This document shows positions 28,429 through 39,500 of a DNA stretch of 64,000 bases, in pieces. Source of the DNA: Cafeteria roenbergensis (taxonomy: Eukaryota; Sar; Bigyra; Bicosoecida; Cafeteriaceae); contig VLTN01000020.1 in the NCBI GenBank assembly GCA_008330645.1, positions 484,951 to 548,950 on the forward strand, in the 5' to 3' direction. Position numbers and translations under genes: made by a program. Each line of letters opens with the position of its first letter. Position 1 is the stretch's first letter. The notes under the pieces were generated by a model, which worked only from the letters and a program-made list of their open reading frames with translations, searched no databases and was not told where the DNA came from.

Positions 28429-29675
28429 CTACGGCGCCGGCTCAGTCCCCGAACCCACCGCCGCGCCGCGCGCTTCGTGCCTGGCCACCCGTTCCAAACC
28501 ACCAGCGGCGTCCTCCGGAGCGAGGGACGACCAGCGCTTCGGCCGGAGCGCTCGCTCCTCGCTTGTCGAGCCCTCGCGGCCGGGCCTCCCGGGCCGGCCC
28601 GCCCGCGCGCTGCTGCCGGCACTACCCGGAGCCTCGCCGATGCGCCGCTGGGAGGCAAGTGCCCCCGCGATGCGCTGACGCTGCCACGTCTGCGAGGCGG
28701 GCCCGCGGAGCGCCCGCCTTGCGCGAGGTGCTGGTCGAGAAGCCGCTCGTGAGGAAATCCGAGTTGAAAATTCGCGTGCATCCCGCTCACATACGGGGCA
28801 CTTGGCGGAGACCAGCGCCAGCCACGACTCGGCGCATTCGGTGTGTAGTTCCTGCGCAGCACCGAAACCAGCAACCTCGCGAAGCAACAAAACCACGGCT
28901 CGGTTGTGGTGCGTTTGGCAAACAGCAGATGAGTGCACCGCCTCCTGCTTGCCAGACTCACGTGAGCGCACGCGCGTAAGGCGCTGACACGCTGGTCCGA
29001 CCTGAGCGCCCTGGCGCAAACGGCGCAGCGGCGGACTGTCAAGTGATCCTGCCCGGAAGCTGAGGCAAGCTCGGGCCGGCGCTCGCTGCCTTGCAAGCTT
29101 GCGTCGTCAACCTGCACGGGGTGAAGTGCCTGGTGCACCTCGGTTGCGTCCATCAGAGGAGGGCGCAGCTCCGAGTCTCGCCGCGAGTCAGTCTGAGCGA
29201 GCCCCGCAATGACGACGACCGTGGTGAGCTTCTGCTCACCGTCATCGCCTTGGCGGGAAAACGCCTCGGGCGTGTCCAGGTAGGAACTGGTGCTTGCAGC
29301 CACTCGTCGGCGTGCCGGGGGGGGGGAGTCTGAAACGACGGCCATCGCGGCCAGCGGTTGCAGCGCAGAGGTGGAGCTGCTGGCTGGAAGCGGCCACGCG
29401 ACTACCCGATGCGGTCTCGTCAGCAACCCTTTGACGCACTGCCACACGGCACCGAGGCCCATGCACCCAAAGAAGCACACTGTGAACACGTCCAGAATGC
29501 CGGGAAGCGTCGTCGGGTCCATGGGCGTTCGCGGTGGCTTGCGGGGCTGGGAGGGGGCAGTTGCCTGCTCCCAGGCAATTCTCGCGACAAGCGTGAGGGC
29601 GACCGCCACACCCACAAACGCCCACAAGTGTGCACGGTGGACCTGCCGGGGATCTGGCCGCCCCCTCTCGTGCAT
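28429..29675 (-). CDS. Membrane RING-H2 protein, probable E3 ubiquitin ligase
   Basis: Two exons, 29675-28962 and 28851-28429, join in phase 0 to 378 residues. Two hydrophobic segments lie near residues 17-33 and 58-83 (AFVGVAVALTLVARIAW; VFTVCFFGCMGLGAVWQCV). The RING-H2 domain is split by the intron: CAVCARALRSDQRVSALRACAH in exon 1 and ELHTECAESWLALVSAKCPVC in exon 2. This gives C-x2-C, C-x-H, H-x2-C and C-x2-C with normal spacing only after splicing, which proves the intron (GTGAGT...GCGCAG). Such proteins usually anchor in endomembranes and transfer ubiquitin from an E2. The C terminus is basic, Arg/Ala-rich and has no known domain. The start is the first Met before the first helix; an upstream exon cannot be excluded. 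Confidence 0.75.
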
Positions 29676-30304
29676 GGTCCCCTTCAGGCTGGGCCAGTCC
29701 TGGTTGGGGAGGGCTGCGAGGAGGGGGCAGGCCGCGTGCTGAGCTTGCACGCGCGCGGCCGCCGAGCACCGCCCCACGGGTTCGCGTTGCGGCGCTCCGA
29801 GCAAGTGCGGCCGAGCGCCCCCAGCAGCTCGGCCCTGCCAAGCAGCTTGCCAGGTCTGCTCGGCTCCACTCGCTGTTGTGCGCCGACGGGCAGCCCAAGG
29901 CTTGGTGTTCGACGATATGTTGAAAGAGTCGGGGAGCTATGTGACGCGCTGCAGAGCGAGTTGCGAAGCGTTGCAACTTGCACGGCAATTCTCTGTTTGT
30001 CGCTGCAGACTGCACGGCAGCAGGCGGGTTCCTTTCATTACTGCCAAAGCGGTGCGCGAGCAACGCCCCTGGTGCATCGCGAGCAAGCAGAGGTGGTACT
30101 CCCTTCAACGGTTGCGCGGTAGCGACACCAAACTTACGCCAAGAAGAGTCGCCTGTGGCAGGCACACACTCAAACACGAGCAACTTCACGTGTGCACGCG
30201 TGCGCGCATGCAGGGCTATGCCGACGTCTGCCTGCACCCTTCCCCGGCCCGCTCGCACCCCACGGAGCCGTCGCCAGCCGCACCGCGTGCCAAACCCAAG
30301 CTCA
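29676..30304. other. Spacer upstream of the RING-H2 gene
   Basis: About 630 bases between two minus-strand genes. It has ordinary composition; no repeat, RNA gene or conserved frame was recognised. Confidence 0.5.
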
Positions 30305-31081
30305 TCAAGCGCGCTCCCCGGCACGACTGCGAGGCCTGCTGGAGCGGCTGCGGCGCTCACTCGCACTGTTCTCCTCGTGGTCGTGCGGAGCCCACTCACT
30401 CGCCGCGTCTCCGCTCTGAATCGACTCCGCGACTCTCTGGACTTCGCCATCGAACCGCTCCTGGATTTCCTCGAACCCTCGAGCTTCCTCCGCGATGCGG
30501 CTCTCGCGCACTGCGGAGGCGGCAGCATACGCCCCAGCGGGGCGAGGTCACGCTCTCGGAGGCACGAGCGGGCGATGGGTCCAGTCGACCGAAATGGCGA
30601 CCCAGGCGCGAGCGGACGCAGGACGAACACAGCGCGGCTGCAGCACGCCAGGCAGACAGACTGCTGAGCGATGGCGCGGTCTCACGCTCCTTGAGGATGC
30701 CCCTGAGGTCAGCAGCCTTGTAGCGGGCGGCCAGAAAGCTCCCGGCAGCTGCGGTGCCCAGCACAGCCATGGTGCCTTCCTTTCCCCAGCGCCAGCGCCG
30801 CCTGAACCGCCGCACGAGCGGAAAATACGCCATTCCTGCTACAGCGCCGAGGACCATCCCGTTGACGCCATACTTCCAGCTGCGCGAAGGCCAAGCGTCG
30901 GCTCAGCTGACGTGGTGAACCAGGCGTGAGAGCACGCCGGGGCCACAGCCCTGGGCGGAGCCTCGCGAGCCAGCGCTCACATGTTTCGACGCGCCTCTGC
31001 AATCTTGCGCCGCCCAGCCTCCGACACGGGCTGGTCGGGCCCACCGCCGCTGCTGGGGCTGGACGTGCTTGCGTGCTCCAT
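30305..31081 (-). CDS. Small two-helix membrane protein, three exons, unidentified
   Basis: Exons 31081-30981, 30879-30686 and 30510-30305 join through phases 2 and 1 to 166 residues. All splice sites fit the window's rule (GTGAGC...GCGCAG, GTGAGA...CCGCAG). After a short polar N terminus (EAGRRKIAEARRN) come WKYGVNGMVLGAVAGMAYFP, a basic loop of alternating Arg and Trp, and GTMAVLGTAAAGSFLAARY. The last part is charged and helical (EEARGFEEIQERFDGEVQ). The pattern of two short helices with a strongly basic hairpin is like small mitochondrial inner-membrane proteins, but no family was recognised. No single-frame reading gives a comparable protein, so the model depends on the phases agreeing. 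Confidence 0.5.
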
Positions 31082-31601
31082 TGAGCGTTGATCGCTTGCG
31101 ATTCCGGCCAGCTTGAGCTTCGGATGCCGCCTTGAGTCGCAGCCAAGGAAGGCAGCCCGCAGCTCGCGTGCCCGGCCAGGCGGGCGGTGCGCCGCTCGCG
31201 GTGTGCAGCCCCTGCTGGCCGGTTGGTCCCCGGCGCGATTGAGTTGCGCGCTTGCACCTGCTCGGCTCTGCAACGCCGCTGGTTGCGAGCCCGGTGTGCA
31301 GGCGGCAGCCCGGCGCAGCCTCCGGCAACCTGCGCTGCAGCTTGCAGCATGAGGTGTGTGCGTGCGTGTGTGCGTGTGTGGGTGTTCGTGAGGGGGGTTG
31401 GCGAGGCGCGCGCGAGCTGGGGCATCCCGGCCAAGGCGCCACGACGGGCGCCGCCGAGTGTTTGCTTGCGCGCCTTGACAGAGGCGTGCGACGGCCGGCG
31501 CGGTGCTCTTGCTCGAGGTTTGCATGCGAGCGCCCTCGGGCGCGCCCGGCACACGGCCACTCGGTCTAGCGGCGAGCAGCGCAAGGAGAGACGGCACACG
31601 C
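31082..31601. other. Spacer downstream of ARS2, with a GT-rich tract
   Basis: 520 bases upstream of the small membrane protein and downstream of ARS2. It contains a GTGTGTGC-type tract near 31,353-31,393. Nothing else was recognised. Confidence 0.55.
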
Positions 31602-34600
31602 CTAGACGGCCTCCATGGGGATGCGTGACCGGGCGTAGTCTGGCTTTTCGGTGACCGAGGCCGCCAGCCCCTGAGGCGCGTCGTGGTCCCGGTACAGGGC
31701 CACGGACCGCGCGGCTGCCGACGCTGCGGCGGCAGCGGCCTCTGCCACACGCTGCGCCGCAACGGACGCTGCGGCGGCCGCCGCGGCGGTTGCCGCGCCC
31801 GCCTGTGCTGCGCGGCCTGGCGGCGCCCGAGCCTGCGGCGCCTGCGAGAGCCCTGCCCCAGCCTCGCCACCGCGCCGCTGCATCTCCAGGTCGAACAGCG
31901 CGGGGGCGAGCCCGGGCATGGCGGGCCGGCCGGGCGTGCCCTCCGCGCCGGGCGCCAGCGTCACGGCGCCGTGCCGCGGCCGGGCACCGGCGCCAGCGGC
32001 AAACCCGCCGGCCATCAGCTGGGGCGGGGCCGCGCGGTCAGCGTCCGCCGCGATGGCGGCGGCGTCGGCCGCGAACGTCGCGCGCAGCGACAGCGCCGCC
32101 AGCACGCGGCCCCGCCGGTGCGCGAGGGGCTCGGCGGCCAGAGCGGCGTGCTTGCGAGCCAGGTGGTTGGCCGCGAACCGCCGGGCGCGGAAGAGCTTGC
32201 CGCAGACGGCGCAGCGCGTGAACGACTCGCCGGGCTCGGCCACCTGGCCCAGCGGCGCAACCTCCGGCGAGGAGTTGGCGTCGACAAAGTCCCTCAGCAG
32301 AGCGTCCGGCCCGCCAGTCGCGGCCAGCGCCTGCACGGCGCCACGGGCTGCCGCTAGGCCCGCCTCCACCTGCGCAGTCAGCTGCTGAAGCGGCAGAGAT
32401 GTGCGGCTGACCGCTGCTGATGCGCGCCTGATGGAGGGCAGGGCCGCGATGACCGCTGGCGGGGCGTCAGCCAGAGCCTGGCCGCCGGCCAGCAGAGGCC
32501 ACACGTGCAGCGCAGTCGGGAGCGCGGGGGGCGCGGCGGCGGCAGCGGCGGCAGTCGTGGCGCCGGTGGCAGGCAGGCCCGCCTTGGGAACGGCCGCGCC
32601 GCCCGGGGCCGGATCCGCCGCCGCCACGGCCGATGACGAGGAGTTGGAGGAGGCGGTGGCCAACGTCGCGGCAGCAGGCTGGGCTGCAGCGGTCGATCGG
32701 AGGGCCGCCATAACGCCCCGGCGCGCGCACACCGTGGCCAGCCCGAGGGCGGCGGGGCCGGCGGCGCTGCTGGCGGCGCTGGGCTCTGCGTCGGCGGCGG
32801 CGGCGGGCTGGGGTACCGGCGCCGTCACGTACCCGTGGGCCGCCCCGGCGTGGAAGTCGCCCCCCCCGATGCCTGTGAGCGATGCAGCGTCTCTCAGCAT
32901 CGCGAAACCGCCCTCGTCCGCCCCGCTGAAAACGTCAAATCCGTAGGCAGTCCGACAGAGCGCAGCAGCGGCACAAGCGGCTCCGAACACGTCGCCCTCG
33001 GGCACGGCCGCCAGCACGGCCAGGCAGCGGCTGGACGCGGCAGCCGCGGCGCCGGCGCCGGCGGCCAGCCAGGAAGTAGCCAGCGGGTCGGCGTGCGCAG
33101 CGCGAGCGGCGGCGGCGCACTGAGCGATGCCCTCTGAGGCGAGGCTCACCAGCCACTGCGGCGGGGTGGCGGCAGGGGCGGCGGTGGCGGAAGCGGTGGC
33201 GGCGGCGGCCGGCTCGTCGCCGTCATCGTCATCGTCGTCGTCGCCGTTGCCGCCGTGCGGGGCCGCTGACCCGGCCGCCGCGGCAACGGCGGCGCGACAA
33301 GCCGCAGCCTCCGCCTCCAAAGCGACGAGAAGACCCACGATGGGGGCGGCGTCCCTGCCGGCCAGCTGCAGGTCCGGTGAGAGCACCACTGGCGGCCGCG
33401 CCTCCGGGCGCCACAGCGAGCAGCGCAGCAGCACCGACCCCACGCCCAGCCGCCGGCCCGGGCCAAGCAGCGGCGATGTCCACGCGCTGCCCCCGGCCCC
33501 GTCCTCCTCGGCAGCCTGCGCAGGCCCGCACGCCACAGCCGCCTCCTCGTCGGCCGCCAGCAGAGCAGCCGCCGCCTCCTCCCGAGAGTCGGCGCCGTCC
33601 GCGACCACAGCCGACGCCACGCTCGCGGCGCCAGCACCGGCAGAGCCAGCACCGGCAGAGCCAGCCCGCGCCCTGCCTCTGGCCGCGCGCACCGCGGCCT
33701 CCACCGCCGCGGGGCACGCCGCCGCCGCTGCCTCCGTCCAGCTGCCAGCCGCCAGCACTCTGACGGCCTGAGCGGCACTGCTTGCAGCTGCGGCTCCGGC
33801 ACTGGCTCCGGCACTGGGCTGCCCGCCGGCCCCGGCACCGCCGGCGGCGGCAGAGCCCACGCCTTCGTCCGCCAGGGCAAGCAGCCCCATCACCCCCGCA
33901 TCACCCTCCAGCTCCGGCGCCGCCGCCACAGCGCTCTTGACTGCGAGCAGAGCCCGGCCCAGCCGCTCCTCGCCCGCGCCCAGCGCCGTCAGGCTGCGCA
34001 GCGGCAGAGCCAATTCGAAGGTCCGCCGGCGGCCGGCGTGGGCTCCGGCCGGCGCCGGCACGGCCGCGCTGGCCACGCCCTCCGCGGCCTCCGCCGCCGT
34101 GCCGTACAGAGCCACGGCCGTCCACGTGTGCTCCGCGCGCTGGGGCGCCTGGTCCTCCTCGCAGAGGCGCGAAACCGCGCTCGCCACGTCGTCGGGGAGG
34201 CCGTGGGGGAGCCTCCCTGCGCCGTGGCGGGGCCCGGCGGCGAGGACTGCGAGGGGCCGCGGCGCGGATGCGCGCACGCCGAACGAGGCGGCGCCGGGCA
34301 CGGCCACCACCCCGGCGGCGGCCATGCCGCACTGGGCTGCCGGCGCGGCGCCCAGGGGAAGCGCGAGCGACGCGGCCGCCTCGCCGTCGGCGAATTGTTC
34401 CGCCGCCTGTGCCTGCAGGCCGCCCAGCGCGGCCGCCACGTCCGCGGCCGTGGCCTCAACGGGCACTCCGCGCAGCACCACCACGCCCAGCTGCGAGCCG
34501 GCGTCGGCAGCAGCGTCGCCGGCGGCGGCGTCGTCGTCATCGGCCACCTCGTCACCGCCGTCGGCCGCCGCGTCGTCGGCGTCGTCATCGTCGTCGTCCT

Positions 34601-36302
34601 CGGCGGCGCCGCCGTCGTCGTCACCCCCGCCCTCGTCGGCGGCCGGGTCGGCGTGCCGGCCACCCAGCTCCACCCCAACCGGTGCATCCGCGCGCCCGTC
34701 AGTGGCCCGGGAAGTGGCCCGGGAAGTGACCGCTGCCCCCTTGGCCGCTGCGCTCCGGCCGCTGCGGGGCAGGGTTGCCACTCGGAGCAGACCGCCCGCC
34801 GCGCCGTGGCCGCTGGCGTCACCGTCCCCCGCACCGCGGCCGCTGGCGTCCCCTGCTGCGGCTGCGGCTGCGGCTGCGGCTGCGGCGGTGGCCGTGCTGG
34901 CAGCGGCCCCGTCACCCGGCGTCGCCGCCTGGGCGGCTGACAGCGCGGCAGGGCACGCTGCCGGTGACGCAAACACGGACGCGGCGGGGCCGGCCTTGGC
35001 GCGCGACGCGCGGCCCCCCTGCTTGGAGGCAAGCGGGCGCAGGGGCGCCGACGTCAGCTGGCCGGGGTCGGCTGGCCGGAGGCGCGCCGAAACCGCCGGC
35101 CAGCCAGGCACGCTGCCCCCGCCCGCGGCGAGAGCCGCTGCCACTGCGGCGATGGCGGCGGTTTCGCGGGTTGTGTGAGCGGCTGCTCGGGCGGCGGGTC
35201 CGCCCGCCGCGCGCGCGAAGGAGAGCGGTTGCTCGACGCCACGGGCGGAGGTGGTGGCGGCGACGGCGAGGCTGCGCCAAGCGCTCCACTCAGCGGCGGT
35301 GGCGGCGGCGCCGGGCTGGGCAGGCACGAGGGCGGAGGCGGCGGCGGCGGCGCGGCGGGAGGTGAGCACGCCCGCCGCCGCGGCGGTGAGAGTCGCCGGG
35401 GAGGGGGCGGCGGCCGGACCGCCCGCCGGGCCGCCAGCGCCTGCGGCGGGGTTGGGGGGCTGCCGGTCATAGCCGCCTGTGGGGGGGACGCGGTCGTACC
35501 CGCCTGGCGGGGCGACGCGGTCGTAACCGCCAGGCGCGGCAGCCACCGTGGCCGCGCCCCCGCCAGCCAGCGGCGGCGGCGGGCCCCGGCGGTCGTACCC
35601 GCGGCGGCCGTCGGGCTGGCCGGCCTGCTCGCCGCTCCAGGCGGCGAGCTGGTGGTGGTGGCGCTGCCCTCCCGCGCCCTGCGCGTCTGCGCTGCCGTAT
35701 GGTTCGGCTCTACCGTAGGGTTCGGCTCTGCCGTATGGTTCGGCTCTGCCGTAAGGTTCGGCGCCCGACCTCGCGTCCCAGCCGGAGCGGCGCGGCGGGG
35801 GGGGGCCCCCAGCCGCGGGGGGCGGTCGCATGCCCCTGTCGGCACCGTTGCCGTGCTGGTGGCTGTAGGGCCCCTGGGAGGCAGACGGCGCCACGGCGGC
35901 GACGCGGCTGTCCCACCTGCTGGTGCCGCCGGCGCCGCCAGCGAGCGAATCGTGCGCCGCTGCGCCGCCCCCCCAAGACTGCCCCCCGCGGCCGTAGCCG
36001 CTGTCAACTAGCGGCCGCGGCTCCGCTGTGCGCCCCGAGGGCTGGCCCCACCGCTCCGCGTTCGGCGCGGCCTCGCGAGCGTACTGGCGGTCCGGGTCCC
36101 TCGGTGCCTCACCCTGCCACGCATGGCGAGCGCGCCCCCCTCGGGGTCCGTCCCACGGCGAACCCCCGCGCCTGTCACCCGTAGGCGAGGGTGAGCGCGA
36201 CCGGCGTCGCCCTTGGCGGGGGCGGTCGAAAAGGATCTCCACTTGCTCCTCTCCAGCGCCGCCCACGTCCGGCGCGGGCCCGTCGTCGTGCCTCTCAGAC
36301 AT
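31602..36302 (-). CDS. SRRT: ARS2/SERRATE RNA effector protein
   Basis: Nuclear protein that binds the cap-binding complex and routes RNA polymerase II transcripts to microRNA processing, 3' end formation or decay. About 1566 residues, one exon, against about 880 in human. The N terminus is Arg/Ser/Gly-rich (RRRSRSPSPTGDRRG) with tandem RAEPYG and GGYDR repeats. An RRM-like strand GVVVLRGVPVEATAADV lies near residue 600. The zinc finger near 1365-1385 is FTRCAVCGKLFRARRFAANH followed by LARKHAA, matching the family's [22 protein letters not shown]. The C terminus ends with VALYRDHDAPQG, matching the ARS2 YRDLDAP motif that contacts the cap-binding complex. The middle is Ala-rich with long acidic runs. 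The start at 36302 is the Met nearest the conserved part; the frame is open to 36551. Confidence 0.82.
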   Translation of the reverse strand: MSERHDDGPAPDVGGAGEEQVEILFDRPRQGRRRSRSPSPTGDRRGGSPWDGPRGGRARHAWQGEAPRDPDRQYAREAAPNAERWGQPSGRTAEPRPLVDSGYGRGGQSWGGGAAAHDSLAGGAGGTSRWDSRVAAVAPSASQGPYSHQHGNGADRGMRPPPAAGGPPPPRRSGWDARSGAEPYGRAEPYGRAEPYGRAEPYGSADAQGAGGQRHHHQLAAWSGEQAGQPDGRRGYDRRGPPPPLAGGGAATVAAAPGGYDRVAPPGGYDRVPPTGGYDRQPPNPAAGAGGPAGGPAAAPSPATLTAAAAGVLTSRRAAAAASALVPAQPGAAATAAEWSAWRSLAVAATTSARGVEQPLSFARAAGGPAARAAAHTTRETAAIAAVAAALAAGGGSVPGWPAVSARLRPADPGQLTSAPLRPLASKQGGRASRAKAGPAASVFASPAACPAALSAAQAATPGDGAAASTATAAAAAAAAAAAGDASGRGAGDGDASGHGAAGGLLRVATLPRSGRSAAAKGAAVTSRATSRATDGRADAPVGVELGGRHADPAADEGGGDDDGGAAEDDDDDDADDAAADGGDEVADDDDAAAGDAAADAGSQLGVVVLRGVPVEATAADVAAALGGLQAQAAEQFADGEAAASLALPLGAAPAAQCGMAAAGVVAVPGAASFGVRASAPRPLAVLAAGPRHGAGRLPHGLPDDVASAVSRLCEEDQAPQRAEHTWTAVALYGTAAEAAEGVASAAVPAPAGAHAGRRRTFELALPLRSLTALGAGEERLGRALLAVKSAVAAAPELEGDAGVMGLLALADEGVGSAAAGGAGAGGQPSAGASAGAAAASSAAQAVRVLAAGSWTEAAAAACPAAVEAAVRAARGRARAGSAGAGSAGAGAASVASAVVADGADSREEAAAALLAADEEAAVACGPAQAAEEDGAGGSAWTSPLLGPGRRLGVGSVLLRCSLWRPEARPPVVLSPDLQLAGRDAAPIVGLLVALEAEAAACRAAVAAAAGSAAPHGGNGDDDDDDDGDEPAAAATASATAAPAATPPQWLVSLASEGIAQCAAAARAAHADPLATSWLAAGAGAAAAASSRCLAVLAAVPEGDVFGAACAAAALCRTAYGFDVFSGADEGGFAMLRDAASLTGIGGGDFHAGAAHGYVTAPVPQPAAAADAEPSAASSAAGPAALGLATVCARRGVMAALRSTAAAQPAAATLATASSNSSSSAVAAADPAPGGAAVPKAGLPATGATTAAAAAAAPPALPTALHVWPLLAGGQALADAPPAVIAALPSIRRASAAVSRTSLPLQQLTAQVEAGLAAARGAVQALAATGGPDALLRDFVDANSSPEVAPLGQVAEPGESFTRCAVCGKLFRARRFAANHLARKHAALAAEPLAHRRGRVLAALSLRATFAADAAAIAADADRAAPPQLMAGGFAAGAGARPRHGAVTLAPGAEGTPGRPAMPGLAPALFDLEMQRRGGEAGAGLSQAPQARAPPGRAAQAGAATAAAAAAASVAAQRVAEAAAAAASAAARSVALYRDHDAPQGLAASVTEKPDYARSRIPMEAV
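35694..35770 (-). repeat. RAEPYG coding repeat in ARS2
   Basis: Four near-identical copies of an 18-base unit encoding Arg-Ala-Glu-Pro-Tyr-Gly (last copy altered). A related GGYDR repeat follows, near 35,460-35,530. Confidence 0.8.
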
Positions 36303-36567
36303 GGCCAACAGCCCGTGCCTCTGGCTGGGCTGCCCAGCGCGCGCCGGGAGAGTGCTGCCTGGCGAGGGCGGCTTGCGCTTCGGGCCGGCCGTCTGCGAGG
36401 GGCGCTGGGCGTCGCGGCTCTGCCAATCGCCTTTGCGCCGAGGCGGTCTGCTGCAATCGCGGCCGTGAAGCGCGACGAGCGGCGCGGCCCCACCCGAGCC
36501 GACGCCACCAGGCGTTTGGAGGCTGTTTTTTTTTTCATCCGCGAGCACCAAGCCGCGCAGCTTCGCA
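36303..36567. promoter_or_regulatory. Shared upstream region of ARS2 and LeuRS
   Basis: Only 265 bases between divergent starts. It contains a T run near 36,527-36,537 that stands out from the GC-rich background. No other motif was recognised. Confidence 0.45.
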
Positions 36568-39500
36568 ATGGCCCTCGCCCGCCGCGCGGTGCTGGGGACC
36601 GGCCGCCGTCGGACGGCTCGCGCTGCCCTTGCGCCTCGTGCGTCGTCCTCGCTCGCGGGGTCGCAGCCGCAGCAAGGCGACCGCCTCGCCGTGGAGAAGA
36701 AGTGGCAGGCGCTGTGGGCGGAGGGGCTCGGGAACGCGGCCGGCCCGTCGGCCTCGAACGCCGGCCCGCTGGTGCCGCCGTCGCCCAGCCCCGTGCCCCA
36801 AGGGGAGCGGTTTTACTCGTTGCCCATGTTCCCGTACCCCTCTGGCTCGCTGCACGCGGGCCACCTTCGCGTGTACACCATCTCTGACTGCGCGGCCCGG
36901 TTCCAGCGCATGCGCGGCCGTGCGGTGCTTCACCCCATCGGCTGGGACGCGTTCGGCCTGCCCGCCGAGAACGCCGCCCGCGAGCGCGGCGTGGACCCCG
37001 CCACGTGGACCGCCAAGAACACGGACGCGATGCGCGCGGCCCTGCGGCGCCTGGGCACCTCCTTCGACTGGAGCAGAGAGGTGGCCACCTGCGACCCCGC
37101 CTATTTCCGCTGGACCCAGGACCTCTTCCAGCGCATGCTCCGCGTGGGCCTCGTCTACCAGGCCGAGGCCGAGGTCTGGTGGGACCCCGTGGACAAGACG
37201 GTGCTGGCTAACGAGCAGGTGGACGAGGACGGCATCGCTTGGCGCAGCGGCGTGCCCGCGGAGCGTCGCCTCCTCAAGCAGTGGTTCGTGCGCACCCCCG
37301 CCCTCGCCGACCGCCTCCTCGCCGACATTTCCGCGGTCGAGGAGTACAACCGCCGTCGCAAGCGCCTGCACGCCGACTGGTGGGCGCGAGCCACGGAGCA
37401 GGCGAGGGCGCTCAACGCCTCCGCACGGGACTCCGCACCGGACTCCGCACCGGACTCTTCGGCGTCGGCAGGCCGCAGGAACGGCCGGCAGGCCCGCGCC
37501 GCCGCGGCGCCCGCCCTCTTCGCAGCCATCGCTGAGCAGGAGGCCGACGCGCTGGGCCCCGCCCCGGAGCTGGCGGGGTGGCCCTCCGACGTGCTCGCTA
37601 TGCAGCGCGAGTGGATCGGCCGCCGCGTCGTCCCAACCGTCACCGTCACCGCCTCGCTCGCCGGCGCCGGCGCCGGCGCCGAACCGGTTAGCTTCGACGC
37701 CGCGCGCCGCGCCGCCGCCCCCTCTGCCCCCGCCGCCGTTCTCGTCGGGCCCTCGCACCCGGTCGCGCTGAAGGCCTCGGCTCTGCCGGGCGACGCAGGC
37801 GCCGCTCACTCGGCGGAGTTGGCTCGCCTCAGACGGGAGGCCGCCGCCGCCACCGCGGCGCCCCGCGGTGCCGCCGGCCCCGAGGCCTCCGCGCACCGCA
37901 TCGGCGACGTAGACCTCGGCGGCGGGCTCACCGTGCCGCTGGTGGCGGTGGCGGGGCTGGCCAACTCCGCCCTCCGCCTGGGCAGGGGGGAGGACGGCGC
38001 CCCTGCGGACGGGAGAACGGCAGAGCTGGCAGAGCTGGTGACGGGGCGCGACGCCGGGTGCACGGCAGAGCCGGAGGGGGGAGAGCTGGCGTGGGCGGTG
38101 CGCGCAGCCGCCAAGGCTTGCCCTGACGTGGCGGAGCGGCTTGGCTGGTGGCGGCAGGCCGCGGCGGAGGCGGCCGCGGCGGCGATGAGCGACGTGCTCT
38201 CGGGACACGGCTCTGCAGCAGGGGCCGGCGCCACCGGCCAGGGGAAGCAGCAGCCGCTGGAGGAGGGCGAGGGCGTGGAGGAGGGCGAGGAGGCGGCGGT
38301 GCAGCGGGCTATGATTGCGGCGGAGGACGCCGCGGCCGCCGCCCAGTGGGCTGAGCACGGCCCGACAGAGCGGCACCGCGAGGCGTTCGCGATGCGTGAC
38401 TGGCTCGTGAGCCGGCAGCGGTTCTGGGGCACGCCCGTGCCGGTGGTGCACTGCGCGGCATGCGGCCCCCAGCCGGCCCCGCAGCTGCCGGTGGAGCTGC
38501 CGCCAATCGGGTCGCTGGTGCCGGAGGACGAGGCGGCGGCGGCCGGCGGCGCCATCCTCTCCCCGCTCTCCCGCGCGCCCGAGTGGTGGCAGACATGCGA
38601 CTGTCCCAAGTGCGGCGGCGCCGCGCGGCGCGACGTCGACACGCTGGACACCTTTGTGGACTCGTCCTGGTACTTCCACCGGTACCCGGACCCGGCGCAT
38701 GCCGAGGCGCCCTGCTCGCCCGAGGCCGCGGGGGCCTGGTCGCCCGTGGACCTGTACGTGGGCGGGGTGGAGCACGCCACGACGCACCTCCTCTACGCCC
38801 GGTTCTTCCACGCCTTCATGGCCGACGAGGGGCTGCTGGGCCCGGACCCGCCCGCCGGCTTCGCCTCCCGCCTGCTCACGCAGGGCATGGTGCTGGGCCG
38901 CGTGTGGAAGGACGCCGCCTCCAAGCGCGTGGTCACCGACGCCGCAGAGCGCGCCCGCGCCGAGGCCGAGGCCGCGGCGGGCGAGGGCGGCTGGGTGAGC
39001 GCCTGGGAGAAGATGAGCAAGAGCAAGGGCAACGGCGTGGACGCCGAGGCGTTGCTGGACCAGGAGGGCGCCGACGTGGCCCGCCTGCAGGTGCTGTTCC
39101 TGGCCCCGCCCCACAAGAGCATTAAGTGGGAGGAGGGCAGGCTGGCGGGCGTGCGCCGCTGGCTCGCGCGATTGGCCGACGCGGTGGCGGCGTCAGAGCA
39201 AGAGGCGCAGGCGGACGGCCGGGGCAGGGCAGGGGCGCCACAGCCGCCGCTCGCTGGCGACCGCGCCGGCGACGAGGACCGCTCTGCTGCCGCCAGCGCC
39301 GCCGAGGCGGCCGCCGCGTGCGCGCAAGCCGATGCAGCCCTCGCGGCAGCCGTGGCGGCCAGCGCTGCCTCGGTGACCACCTGCATGAGCGACACCCTCG
39401 CCTTCAACGTTGCGGTGGCAGAGCTCATGAAGCTGACGAAGACCGTGACGGCGGCGGAGGGCGCCTCGCCGCTGGCGCGCGCCTCTGCGCTCGACAGCCT

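Noticed and set aside
36535-39114. An 859-codon frame antisense to leucyl-tRNA synthetase
   Set aside because: No family similarity, and the plus strand encodes all synthetase motifs; high GC removes antisense stops.
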